This document shows positions 1 through 10,332 of a DNA stretch of 64,000 nt, piece by piece; the stretch's first letter is position 1, and each line of letters opens with the position of its first letter. The notes under the pieces are model-generated. The model was not told where the DNA came from. It did no database searches and saw nothing but the letters and a program-made list of their open reading frames with translations. The stretch covers positions 33,102,001 through 33,166,000 of the forward strand of contig NC_071670.1 in assembly GCF_028554725.1 (NCBI RefSeq), given 5' to 3'. This DNA comes from Zeugodacus cucurbitae. Taxonomy: Eukaryota; Arthropoda; Insecta; Diptera; Tephritidae. The translations under genes were made by a program, and so were the position numbers.

Positions 1-1048
1 CGGTAATGATAATGTAGAGCTTAATTTTGGTTCGTCGAGAGAGGACTTAACTGTTCAATTGCCTACTCAGTCCAAAGTAGCACCTGTTGGCAAGAGTGAT
101 TCTGCGCTGGATTTCGAGGCTGACATTGTTGGTGTTGTTGATACTGGTTCCCAGGTATACGAAATTATCTACAACTTCGCCGAGTGCGCCGACTGTTAGC
201 TTGATGATAGTAGATATTTCGTCTTGTCCTCATTCACCTCCAGACCCATTCGCTTCGCCTCCTTATCCATGCGAGAAAAAGCAGAACAAACGGCGCGGTT
301 GTTGCTTCCGATGATATCAATATCATCGGCGTACGCCAGGAGCTGTACACTCTTGTAGAAGATTGTACCTTCTCTATTTAGCTCTGCAGCTCGTATAATT
401 TTTTCCAACATCAAGTTAAAGAAGTTGCACGATAGTGAGTCACCTTGTCTGAAACCTCGTTTGGTATCGAACGGCTCGGAGAGATCCTTCCCAATCATGA
501 CGGAGCTTTTGGTGTTGCTCAACGTTAACTTACACAGCCGTATTAGTTTTGCGGGGATACCAAATTCAGACATCGCGGCATAAAGGCAGCTCCTTTTCGT
601 GCTATCGAAGGCAGCTTTAAAATCGATAAAAAGATGGCGAGTATCGATTCTTCTCTCTCGGGTCTTTTCCAAGATTTGGCGCATTGTGAATATCTGGTCT
701 ATTGTAGATTTTCCAGGTCTAAAGCCACACTGATAAGGTCCAATCAGTTTGTTGACGGTGGTTAAGTCTTTCACACAGTACGCTCGATAGAAACTTATAG
801 GCGATATTTAGGAGGCTTATCCCACGGTAATTGGCACAGTTTGTGGGATCTCCCTTTTTATGGATTGGGCAGAGCACACTGAGATTCCAATCGTCAGGCA
901 TGCTTTCTTCCGACCATATTCTGCAAAGAAGCTGATGCATGCACCTTATCAGTTCTGCGCCGCCGTATTTGAATAGCTCAGCCGGTAATCTATCGGCCCC
1001 TGCCGCTTTGTTGTTCTTCAGGCGGGTAATTGCTATACGAATTTCTTA
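1..1048 (-). pseudogene. RTE-type LINE fragment, reverse transcriptase region (broken)
   Basis: This is minus-strand sequence closely matching the RT half of the RTE element at 42353-45576. It runs from the conserved RLKNNKAAGAD block near 1048 to the start of the C-terminal region and is cut by the window start. The reading at 196-774 has fingers (GPYQCGFRPGKST), palm D (IDFKAAFDS), GFRQGDSLS and the catalytic YADD followed by IDIIG. A frame break near 740-780 separates it from the upstream block at 719-940 (LSVLCPIHKKGDPT). A second break, a deletion near 186-196, joins LEVNEDKTKYLLSS to sequence lying well downstream in the parent. It is 5'-truncated (no endonuclease domain) and cannot code for a functional protein. 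The RTE clade is assigned from the endonuclease of its full-length relatives and from short tandem-repeat 3' tails. Confidence 0.88.
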
Positions 1049-1080
1049 ATCTTATTTAAGGATTCTAAATAGACCTGCAA

Positions 1081-2065
1081 AATTAATACGGCTGCGTAAG
1101 CTGACGTTGAGCAACACCAAAAGTTCCGTCAGGATCGGGAAGGACATCTCCGAGCCGTTCGATACCAAACGAGGTTTCAGACTCACTATCATGTAACTTC
1201 TTTAACCTGAAGCTGGAAAAAATAGTACGAGCCGCAGACCTAAACAGAGAAGGTACAATTTTTTATAAGAGTGCACAGCTACTGGCGTACGCCGATGATA
1301 TCGATATCACCCGCACCGTTAGTTCTGCTATTTTCAGATTGGATAAGGAAGCGAAGCGTATGGGTCTGGTGGTGAACGAGGACAAGACGAAATATTTCCT
1401 GTCATCACACAAACAGTCAGCGCATTCGCGTCTTAGCAAGTTGTAGATTCTTTTTTTATACCTAGGCACCAGCATCAACACCGATAACAATGTCAGCCTC
1501 GAAATCCAACACAGAATCACTCTTGCCAATAGGTGCTACTATGGATTGAGTAGGCAACTGAAAAGTCAAGTCCTCTTTCGACGAACAAAAACTAAACTTT
1601 ACAAGTCCCTCATCATTTCCGTCCTACTTTATGGTGCAAAAGCGTGGACATTGTCAACATCCGATGAGACGGCACTAGGAGTTTTCGATAGAAAGGTTTT
1701 GCGGAGGATTTATGGTCCTCTAAACATTGGCAACGGCGAATACCGCAGACGATGGAACGATGAGCTGTACGATTTATACGACGATATTGACATAGTTCAG
1801 TGAATAAAAAGACAGCAGCTACAGTGACTAGGTCATGTTGTACGGATGGATGAAAACACTCCAGCTCTGAAAGTGTTCGATGCGGTACCCGCTGGAGGAA
1901 GCCGCGGAAGAGGACGACCTCCACTCCGATGGAAAGACCAAGTGGAAAGTGACCTGACGTCACTTGGTGTTTTCAGTTGGCACCAAAAAGCAAAAAGGAG
2001 AGATGCGTGGCGCGCTGTTGTGGACTCGGCTATAACCGCGTAAGCCTACGCCAGTCAAGAAGAAG
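1081..2065 (+). pseudogene. RTE-type LINE 3' fragment (broken)
   Basis: This plus-strand RTE fragment starts at the block encoding LIRLCKLTLSNTKSS and runs to the 3' end. YADDIDI is readable near 1288, the block from SRQLKSQVLFRRTK to LYGAKAWTLSTSDE is at 1546-1803, and the conserved C-terminal block (RWNDELYDLYDDIDIVQ, GSRGRGRPPLRW) continues at 1846-2043. Indels and stops break it: a deletion lies around 1180-1200, a stop follows SRLSKL at about 1445, and IVQ is followed by TGA at 1801. The element ends after the stop with a short 3' UTR and an (AAG)n-like tail at about 2058-2070. It lies head to head with the minus-strand fragment at 1-1048. The two overlap in RTE coordinates, so they are separate insertions or a rearrangement, not one twin-primed copy. 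Confidence 0.85.
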
Positions 2066-2537
2066 AAGAAAAAATGGAGAATAAATAAAAAAAGTATTGT
2101 AAATATTTACTGCGATTTTCTGACAACTCATCTCAATGTCACCTAAAGCCCGTTCATGTTATTCACTACCGTACGAAATAATTTCTTGAATCTAATCTCA
2201 GTCGAATCTACATTGTAAATGACAAAGGGATATTTTAGAACTGGTTAGAGACTTCTCTTAGTCAGCGAACTATCTAGCATTATAAATTGGTATTATTGGA
2301 TATTAACTAGTTTCTATATGTAGCTCTTAAGTTTTTCCCCTAATCTCCTAATGGAATCTGTTTGAACTGGCTCACTGCGATTCCATCACGACCGCCTTTT
2401 ACGAAAAAGTGTAAAATATGGCATATTTTCTCTTCGCTGGTGCCCATTTTTGACTGATGCTCAAAAATACTGAGTCTAGTAGACACAAAACTATCTGATA
2501 AGTGTTTTTGGTACAAAATCGTTTCTTTCTAATACTA
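2066..2537. other. Unannotated AT-rich spacer
   Basis: I see no gene or recognisable repeat between the RTE tail and the rosa-type mariner. Small open frames here lack coding character. Confidence 0.5.
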
Positions 2538-3844
2538 AAGGGTGATTTTTTAAGAGCTTGATAACTTTTTTTAAAAAAAAAAACGCATAAAATTTGCAAA
2601 ATCTCATCGGTTCTTTATTTGAAACGTTAGATTGGTTCATGACATTTACTTTTTGAAGATAATTTCATTTAAATGTTGACCGCGGCTGCGTCTTAGGTGG
2701 TCCATTCGGAAAGTCCAATTTTGGGCAACTTTTTCGAGCATTTCGGCCGGAATAGCCCGAATTTCTTCGGAAATGTTGTCTTCCAAAGCTGGAATAGTTG
2801 CTGGCTTATTTCTGTAGACTTTAGACTTGACGTAGCCCCACAAAAAATAGTCTAAAGGCGTTAAATCGCATGATCTTGGTGGCCAACTTACGGGTCCATT
2901 TCTTGAGATGAATTGTTCTCCGAAGTTTTCCCTCAAAATGGCCATAGAATCGCGAGCTGTGTGGCATGTAGCGCCATCTTGTTGAAACCACATGTCAACC
3001 AAGTTCAGTTCTTCCATTTTTGGCAACAAAAAGTTTGTTAGCATCGAACGATAGCGATCGCCATTCACCGTAACGTTGCGTCCAACAGCATCTTTGAAAA
3101 AATACGGTCCAATGATTCCACCAGCGTACAAACCACACCAAACAGTGCATTTTTCGGGATGCATGGGCAGTTCTTGAACGGCTTCTGGTTGCTCTTCACC
3201 CCAAATGCGGCAATTTTGCTTATTTACGTAGCCATTCAACCAGAAATGAGCCTCATCGCTGAACAAAATTTGTCGATAAAAAAGCGGATTTTCTGCCAAC
3301 TTTTCTAGGGCCCATTCACTGAAAATTCGACGTTGTGGCAGATCGTTCGGCTTCAGTTCTTGCACGAGCTGTATTTTATACGGTTTTACACCAAGATCTT
3401 TGCGTAAAATCTTCCATGTGGTCGAATAACACAAACCCAATTGCTGCGAACGGCGACGAATCGACATTTCACGGTCTTCAGCCACACTCTCAGAAACAGA
3501 CGCAATATTCTCTTCTGTACGCACTGTACGCATTCGTGTGGTTGGTTTAATGTCCAATAAAGTAAACTGAGTGCGAAACTTGGTCACAATCGCATTAATT
3601 GTTTGCTCACTTGGTCGATTATGTAGACCATAAATCGGACGTAAAGCGCGAAACACATTTCGAACCGAACACTGATTTTGGTAATAAAATTCAATGATTT
3701 GCAAGCGTTGCTCGTTAGTAAGTCTATTCATGATGAAATGTCAAAGCATACTGAGCATCTTTCTCTTTGACACCATGTCTGAAATCCCACGTGATCTGTC
3801 AAATACTAATGCATGAAAATCCTAACCTCAAAAAAATCACCCGT
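2538..3844 (-). mobile_element. Complete rosa-type (DD41D) mariner element
   Basis: This is a 1,307-bp DNA transposon bounded by TA dinucleotides at 2536-2537 and 3845-3846, as expected for a TA target duplication. The left end reads AAGGGTGATTTTTT and the right end is its near reverse complement (AAAAAATCACCCGT), so the visible TIRs are short, about 14 bp. A single uninterrupted transposase gene fills it on the minus strand. A copy with the same ends but an internal deletion lies at 5745-6680 in the opposite orientation. The ends of the two copies are nearly identical, which suggests recent activity. The size fits the roughly 1.3 kb typical of mariner elements. Confidence 0.93.
2646..3731 (-). 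CDS. DD41D mariner (rosa-type) transposase, apparently intact
   Basis: This is a 361-residue cut-and-paste transposase that would bind the element's TIRs and move it into TA sites. The N-terminal third (about 1-115) looks like the paired helix-turn-helix region of mariners, starting MNRLTNEQRLQIIEFYYQ. The catalytic triad is readable: D159 in LFSDEAHFWLNG, D252 in WFQQDGATCHTA and D294 in CDLTPLDYFLWG. There are 41 residues between the second and third Asp (DD41D), the signature of the rosa group known from tephritids. The third catalytic residue is Asp, not Glu. The protein ends RGQHLNEIIFKK. ATG at 3731 is chosen because it begins the conserved N-terminus and sits about 110 bp inside the TIR. 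No stop or frameshift is present, so it may be functional. Expression is unknown. Confidence 0.93.
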   Translation of the reverse strand: MNRLTNEQRLQIIEFYYQNQCSVRNVFRALRPIYGLHNRPSEQTINAIVTKFRTQFTLLDIKPTTRMRTVRTEENIASVSESVAEDREMSIRRRSQQLGLCYSTTWKILRKDLGVKPYKIQLVQELKPNDLPQRRIFSEWALEKLAENPLFYRQILFSDEAHFWLNGYVNKQNCRIWGEEQPEAVQELPMHPEKCTVWCGLYAGGIIGPYFFKDAVGRNVTVNGDRYRSMLTNFLLPKMEELNLVDMWFQQDGATCHTARDSMAILRENFGEQFISRNGPVSWPPRSCDLTPLDYFLWGYVKSKVYRNKPATIPALEDNISEEIRAIPAEMLEKVAQNWTFRMDHLRRSRGQHLNEIIFKK

Positions 3845-3846
3845 TA

Positions 3847-5742
3847 TATAGGCAGCACTGCAAAAGTTGGTGTATTGTACTAAGAGGCTTTAAATGATTT
3901 CTCTATACTCCCCAATGTTGAACTGGTCGCTATCTTTGTTGTTGATTAAATATATAATAATTTTAGTTTGTCAGATATTCAGAATCAAATTTTACTAGTA
4001 AAAAAGAGAAACCCCAAAAGCGGATTAATTTGTGAAATGAAAACGAAAAATTCATTATAGCCTTTTCGCACAGCCAAATTAATTGAATAAAATAGATTAT
4101 AATTGAGGAACCGGTTTATGCCTTACGCACAGCCGACTACTCGTTTAACGATTACCTTATTTACAATACACATTTTCGTTTTTGTTGTTCATAAGATGTT
4201 GGGAAGTTTCATCAACTGATTGCTATTTTATCAATAACCCCAACCTAATTTCCAGCGTGGACAACTACCCGTGCCCTCATTTTATCAATAAATACACCAA
4301 AACTTAAAACGGAGACAGCAACTCGCAGGACATTCAAGTTTCAACTGGTAATCGATTTCAATTTGTATTCGATTAAAAACTAATGTAGTAAAATAAGATT
4401 TTTCTTTTGTATGGTAAATCGATCTAAATAAGCGCTTTAATTGAACAATTAACTCCTGTGCACCCGAAAAGGTTATTAGGGAGTGTTTGGTTCTATTCTC
4501 GCATAAGAATATACAGAAATATCGAAATGATATCAATATGCTTTTGATATAAAAATTATTTAATGGAATTGTACCATATAGTTTCAAAGAAGAGCACATT
4601 ATTTAGCAAGATTCAGATTTCAGATTTTCTTTCTTATCTAATTTTAAAGTCTAATTTTAAAGTCTCATCATTGCTACATTGAGAATCAATGGATGAGCTC
4701 ACGCGACCCACATTTTGCTTGCCTCATCATTCTTCAACAAATTTCAAGTCCTTCGATGATTTCACTTTACGGTCATCAAAAATCTGTCAGCAATTAGCTG
4801 ACAGTTGTGAAATATATGCACATGTCTTTTGAAGCTTTGGTTTAACCACAAAACATTAAGAGGCTTTAAGTGGTTTCTTCTTTAAGTAAGTTTATATGTA
4901 ATTAAACATTTTCAATTGGATGTAGTATGCCAAAATTTGTGTTAATTAAGTGCAATGTATGAGATGCTCGTGCCGATAATACAATCGATAAATCTAATCA
5001 ATCAAACAATAGTGCTTCCTGCAAATTAGTGCATGAAATTTTAATAACCCAAATGAAGCGCCGTAGTCAAGTTGGACCAGCACATGCATATCCTTTAACT
5101 GGCATAACCGCATTGAAATGTTGAAAATCTTCGCCGCGCGTAGTAACCATGGAGATGGCATGCTAATTCCTAAACATTCACGAGTATTTACATTGATCTG
5201 TGGATTCAGACAATGTGGCAGACGTTCATTGCTCCCCAGCAATTTATTTATTGTTTTTGTATTTCCTGGTATTTTTTCTGCGTTCTCTTTCCGTTTGGCA
5301 ATATACGAAGGCACACTAAGCTGCACTCATGCCGCCCGCCATTGTTGTTGTAGCAATATTGAAAAGCAGCAAATAACTGTTGAAATGATTTTACGATTTA
5401 CATTTTGTCTGCACTCGTATTTATGTTGTGGCTTACAAAAACCAGATGCAACAACGTATAAAAGCCACAAGAAAGGAGGTGGAGAAAAATAATAAAAGTA
5501 TCCGACCAATATGTTTGTGTGTATATAGTTGCGGTGGAGCCTGTAATGCTGGTGTATATTTCGATGAGGCAATCGTTGCCGAGTTTTAATCGCCAATACT
5601 GCTGACAATGCGCTGAGATGCTTTGTGGGCTCGAACGATGATTTTGTGGTTTGGTAACAATGAATTTCAGAGGGCTGCGCCTGTCAATAACGCTATAAAT
5701 ATAGACGTTTAAATAGAGATATATGGGATCCGCATACATACA
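3847..5742. other. Spacer between two inverted rosa-type mariners
   Basis: This is AT-rich DNA with no supportable gene. Overlapping open frames on both strands at 4994-5739 show no domain and look like chance. Two copies of a roughly 20-bp word (TAAGAGGCTTTAARTGRTTT) sit at 3881-3902 and 4857-4878, and an inverted partial copy is at 9709-9726. Confidence 0.45.
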
Positions 5743-5744
5743 TA

Positions 5745-6680
5745 ACGGGTGATTTTTTTGAGGTTAGGATTTTCATGCATTAGTATTTGACAGATCACGT
5801 GGGATTTCAGACATGGTGTCAAAGAGAAAGATGCTCAGTATGCTTTGACATTTCATCATGAATAGACTTACTAACGAGCAACGCTTGCAAATCATTGAAT
5901 TTTATTACCAAAATCAGTGTTCGGTTCGAAATGTGAAATCCGCTTTTTTATCGACAAATTTTGTTCAGCGATGAGGCTCATTTCTGGTTGAATGGCTACG
6001 TAAATAAGCAAAATTGCCGCATTTGGGGTGAAGAGCAACCAGAAGCCGTTCAAGAACTGCCCATGCATCCCGAAAAATGCACTGTTTGGTGTGGTTTGTA
6101 CGCTGGTGGAATCATTGGACCGTATTTTTTCAAAGATGCTGTTGGACGCAACGTTACGGTGAATGGCGATCGCTATCGTTCGATGCTAACAAACTTTTTG
6201 TTGCCAAAAATGGAAGAACTGAACTTGGTTGACATGTGGTTTCAACAAGATGGCGCTACATGCCACACAGCTCGCGATTCTATGGCCATTTTGAGGGAAA
6301 ACTTCGGAGAACAATTCATCTCAAGAAATGGACCCGTAAGTTGGCCACCAAGATCATGCGATTTAACGCCTTTAGACTATTTTTTGTGGGGCTACGTCAA
6401 GTCTAAAGTCTACAGAAATAAGCCAGCAACTATTCCAGCTTTGGAAGACAACATTTCCGAAGAAATTCGGGCTATTCCGGCCGAAATGCTCGAAAAAGTT
6501 GCCCAAACTTGGACTTTCCGAATGGACCACCTAAGACGCAGCCGCGGTCAACATTTAAATGAAATTATCTTCAAAAAGTAAATGTCATGAACCAATCTAA
6601 CGTTTCAAATAAAGAACCGATGAGATTTTTATGCGTTTTTTTTTTTTTTAAAGTTATCAAGCTCTTAAAAAATCACCCTT
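5745..6680 (+). mobile_element. Internally deleted rosa-type mariner
   Basis: This 936-bp copy of the element at 2538-3844 lies in the opposite orientation and is flanked by TA at 5743-5744 and 6681-6682. Both TIRs are kept (ACGGGTGATTTTTTT at the left, AAAAAATCACCCTT at the right). About 370 bp are missing from the interior, with the junction near 5935. Because the ends are intact it is a good candidate for a non-autonomous element mobilised by the full-length transposase. Confidence 0.93.
5858..6581 (+). pseudogene. rosa-type transposase with internal deletion and frameshift
   Basis: The start codon at 5858 and the first 26 codons (MNRLTNEQRLQIIEF onwards to RNV) match the intact copy. The sequence then jumps at about 5935 to what corresponds to residue 148, losing most of the helix-turn-helix region. 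The junction shifts the frame and a stop follows within about a dozen codons. Downstream, in the original frame, the catalytic core from LFSDEAHFWLNG to the C-terminal NEIIFKK remains open to 6581 with all three catalytic Asp codons. It differs from the intact copy in that stretch by one residue that I can see (Asn338 to Thr). The coding loss and the near-identity together suggest a young deletion derivative, not an old relic. Confidence 0.92.
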
Positions 6681-6682
6681 TA

Positions 6683-7234
6683 CATAGGCATGTTTGAAGC
6701 CGTTGTATTGGAGCAGGGAACAGTTACAGCGGCATTGCGCTCCAGTTAAGTGCGAAATTCCGAGCACAGCTTGGGTTGATTGGCATTTACTGTTGCTAGT
6801 AAAAAACAATCACATATATTGATATATAGATGAGCGGGAAATCCCACGTCCACGTATGATACATCTATTTTTCATAGAAATAGTAAATTATATTTTGGAT
6901 TTTATTTTTATGAAAATCATTCTGCCAACCAATCCAACTTATGTTTCTTAGCCCATACTGGAAAATTGTTCTTTTAAACTCAAGTTTTTGTACAACCATT
7001 TCAAGAGACAAAATATCTTTATGGTTCTAGGATTTTTTTTATATTTTGGCTTTCATTTTCTACATTTCTAGTTGAAATTTATAGTAAACAGCTCCGTTGG
7101 CATCGTCTTGAAGTGCATTATTGAAAACCATTCCTTATTTAGGATTGTATTCAGTGCCATTACCCAGTAAAAGATTAATTTACTTTTGGTTCAAACGGTT
7201 CACAACTATCCAAATTTCCCTTTCGAATTAAGCT
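6683..7234. other. Unannotated AT-rich spacer
   Basis: Nothing recognisable lies between the deleted mariner and the RTE endonuclease remnant. Confidence 0.45.
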
Positions 7235-7862
7235 AAAGGAGAAGAGGTGAACCTTCGGCGGTTGTGCGTAGGGTTTAGAACAGACCACAGAACAGAATGT
7301 CCTTTAGGAACGTGCCGCTGACCAGCTGGTTGATGTCCGCGTGCGACTAAAGGTTGACATCACCGCCATCCAAGAAGTGCGATGGACGGGACAATGATAG
7401 AAGAAGGTGGGTCCTTGTGACATCTACTACAGCGGCCATATAAAGGAGCACTAAAAGGATTTGTGGAGAAAGACAGACTCCGTCGTCAAGTCCTGATATA
7501 CATCCTGATGGATGGACGTATATCCACAATCTTCATCAAGGCGAAGTACTCCAACATATCGCTGATTTGCGCTCATACCCCCAAGGGAGCGAAGGGCGAT
7601 GTAAAGACCATTTCGATGAGCGCCTAGAACACACCTATGAACGCTGCCACCACCATAATGTTAAAATCGAGATTGCCGATTTCAACGCTAGGGTTGTTAA
7701 AGAAGGTATTTTCGGCGCAACAGGCGGGTAAGTTCAGCCTCCTTGACGAAACATTGCCAAATGACCTGAGGCTGATCGACTTCGCCTGGACCCGAAATTT
7801 GGTTGTACGAGTATGTAGTACCAGATTATGGAACATAAAAATCCATCAAGCTATTAGGCTGT
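7235..7862 (+). pseudogene. RTE-type LINE remnant, endonuclease domain
   Basis: This is a decayed copy of the 5' part of the RTE element. It starts in the 5' UTR (GGTTGTGCGTAGG, as at 42549) and covers the AP-like endonuclease up to the block encoding NMVVCSTRFQHKKIHQ. Readable pieces include LVDV..RLKVDITAIQEVRWTG, which keeps the catalytic Glu of the endonuclease, then VGPCDIYYSGHIKE and ISLICAHTPKGAKGDV. The QEVRWTGQ segment runs into TGA codons and several indels change frame. It ends abruptly near 7862 with no RT domain, so it is 3'-deleted, which is unusual for a LINE and implies a later deletion. Confidence 0.85.
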
Positions 7863-9412
7863 TTTAAGAAATTAAATTTCTTAAGGTAAACACAGATCAA
7901 ATATATATTTTTTACAATAATGAAGGTGGATTCTTCCACACTATATCTAGATATCCAAAGCATTAAAAAAGACCACACAAATCGTCCCATTAACCGCATT
8001 TCCCACCTCTGAATTATTGGCTTAGACACAGGGCTCAATTCACTGTGCGCTTCCCCTCTATTGTGAGTTGTATTTCCCTCCTATTTTCAACTTCATTCTT
8101 TGCTAGCTATCTAACGTTGCTTTTTTAATTCTTTTTTGCCATTGCTAAGCGCGAAATTGAAATGTTATCCGTGCAAATACCAAACAACAGCAGTTACTGC
8201 AACAACACTAACAATGCAAACACAATAGTTATTGCCTGGCAATTGTTATTCGATCGCAGCTTACAAAAGGATTAGCAACCATTGGCAGTCGTGGATTTAT
8301 ACAACTTCGCTGTTATTCACAGTGCTTTTCCATGCTTTCGACTCCAATTGTGCCTTTTTGCAACAGCGTTCTTTTCTCACTGCTCTGCCGTCTCGCTACT
8401 CTCACACTCCGCCTCTTTTGAGGTTAAGTGCAGTCGCGTCGCTGCTGAGTTGCGCATAAATTAAAGTGCGGTTTTTTCAGTTTTTTCTTAACGCTTCGAC
8501 TTTTTTGAATTGAAAATTAAAATTAATTACCGCATTCTGCCGGCACTCTTACCTTTGCCGCTGCTGGTGATAAAGAAAACTCGCAGCCACACTTTGCTCT
8601 AATTACTCGAGTTTGAGTTTGAGTTTGCTCTAAGTTCTTCGCCCTGACTTATATCCGCAACTTCGCTCTGTCGTCATGTTGGTCCTTGTCTTTAGTCCTT
8701 CTTCTTGGGTCGTTTGAAGTTTGTCTTGTGGTATTTGGCGTTTGGTGGTTGGCCATGATTTTTATTGCTTTGGCAACTTTTGCCATAAGGAACACTAAAA
8801 GACACGCCGTTCTCTCGCTTTTTACGATTTAGTAGTTTTACAATTTTCTTGTTTTTTTTTTTTTCTTATCAGTTGATCGCCTCTTTGGCAATGTAAAAGT
8901 GCATTAATTGGCGCAGCATAGTTTGGAGAAAAAAGAGTTGTGCTTTTCGCAGAAGACATTATTTGCATATGATGCCTCGGATGAGCAGAATAACTTTGAA
9001 ATCAAAGCATCAATTTTTTAAGAATATTTCCGCTATTTTAACAAGATGTGTATTTGGGTAAATTTTTAGGTAGAATATTTTTGTAGACTAAAATTATCAA
9101 TCTTATATTAACATTATTAATACAGATTATTTTGTTTAGCAACATAGATGGCCAAAGAATCAGAGGTTTTAGAGCAGACATTACCCAAACAGGTTTGGTA
9201 CATGGATGACAATAATATCGAAATCTTTATATTATATTTTACCAAGAACAGCTGTACCGGTTAGACGTGTTTTATGAGCTTTGGGATATTCGTTTGTTAA
9301 AAGCTTATACTTCGTTGTTTGTTCGTAAATTAAAATGGTCAAAATTAACACTGTACGATGCCCTAGTCTCCAAATTCTACAGACATGACTCCATGAAATT
9401 TTTTCCTATTTT
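7863..9412. other. Unannotated spacer
   Basis: This is ordinary non-coding-looking DNA. It is relatively C/T-rich around 8290-8450, where short overlapping frames occur without a domain, and has poly-T runs around 8850. I see no repeat or gene I can name. Confidence 0.4.
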
Positions 9413-9649
9413 AAACAAGTAAGGAAGGGCTAAGTTCGGGTGCAACCGAACATTTTATACTCTCGCAATTTATTTATTTAACTTTATTTATGGACGGACA
9501 GACAGACATTCGGATTTGAACTCCACTTCACCCTGATCACTTTGGTATATATAACCCTATATCTAACTCGTTTAGTTTTGGGTGTTACAAACAACCGTTG
9601 AACAAAAACTATAATACTCTCTAGCAACTTTGTTGCGAGAGTATAAAAA
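9413..9649 (+). repeat. Dispersed repeat, 'CTAAGTTCGGGTG' family, deleted copy
   Basis: This short copy begins AAACAAGTAAGGAAGGGCT, continues CTAAGTTCGGGTGCAACCGA and ends TTGCGAGAGTATAAAA. It has an inverted subterminal pair, TATACTCTCGCAA near the left end and TTGCGAGAGTATA at the right. A GGACGGACAGACAGAC tract of the (GTCY)n type lies inside. Longer relatives occur at 16150, 35545, 51672 and 54749. Subterminal inverted repeats plus a (GTCY)n tract recall dipteran mini-me/DINE-1 (Helentron-associated) elements. That assignment is inference. Confidence 0.75.
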
Positions 9650-9941
9650 TAAAGATAACCATAAAGGGCTTTTTTTGAACACGCCTCGTATTCTCCATGA
9701 TACTTTAGTGATTTTAAAGCCTCTTAACTATACGGTAATATAAATATGTTTCTGGTCGTTAGCACTATTTTTGACAGAACGTGTAGGCTTTCTTTAATTG
9801 CATAAATCTCAGCTTAGAAGACAGTGTAATGATCCGGTAGCCGGAAAGCGAGAGACAACACCTCTCACTCGTTTGTCTAGTTTTTATCCGTCTGTATAGA
9901 GATTTATCTGAATTTTTGTCCACCTTGCCGAAGCTTGGAAC
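9650..9941. other. Unannotated spacer
   Basis: There is no gene here. It contains the inverted partial copy of the 20-bp word seen at 3881 and 4857. Confidence 0.4.
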
Positions 9942-10326
9942 GATGTCAGATGAGACGACACTAGGAGTTTTCGAGAGGAAGATTTTGTGCAAGATTTATG
10001 GTCCTCAGAACATTGGCAACGGCGAATACCGCAGACGATGGAACGATGAGCTGTAAAAAGCGAATAAAAAGGCAGCGGCTACACTGGCTAGGTCATGTTG
10101 TACGGATGGACGAAAACACTCCAGCCCTAAAAGTGTTCGATACAGTACCCTCCGGAGGAAGCCGAGGAAGGGAAAGGCCTCCACTCCGTTAGAGGGACTA
10201 GGTGGAGAGCGACCTGGTTACACATGGAATCTCCAACTGGCGCCGAACTGCGAAGGAAAGAGAAGAGTGGCGCGCTCTCATCGATTCGGCTATAACCGGC
10301 TAAACGGTTGAACGCCAATAACATAC
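9942..10326 (+). pseudogene. RTE-type LINE 3' fragment
   Basis: This 5'-truncated RTE copy covers only the C-terminal domain and the 3' end. It reads through SDETTLGVFERKILCKIYG, GEYRRRWNDEL and then a deletion of about 33 bp (the segment for the DDIDIVQ block) at 10055, which also shifts the frame. RLHWLGHVVRMDENTPALKV and GGSRGRERPPLR follow. Unlike the copy at 42353 it keeps the 34 nt around 10218-10251 that encode the end of the protein. The element ends with an (ACAT)-like tail at 10318-10332. It abuts the deleted mariner to its right. Confidence 0.85.
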
Positions 10327-10332
10327 ATACAA

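Noticed and set aside
3335..3550. Plus-strand 71-codon frame
   Set aside because: It is antisense to the intact rosa transposase.
4994..5739. Overlapping open frames of 93-124 codons on both strands
   Set aside because: They occupy the same bases in several frames without a recognisable domain or splice context.
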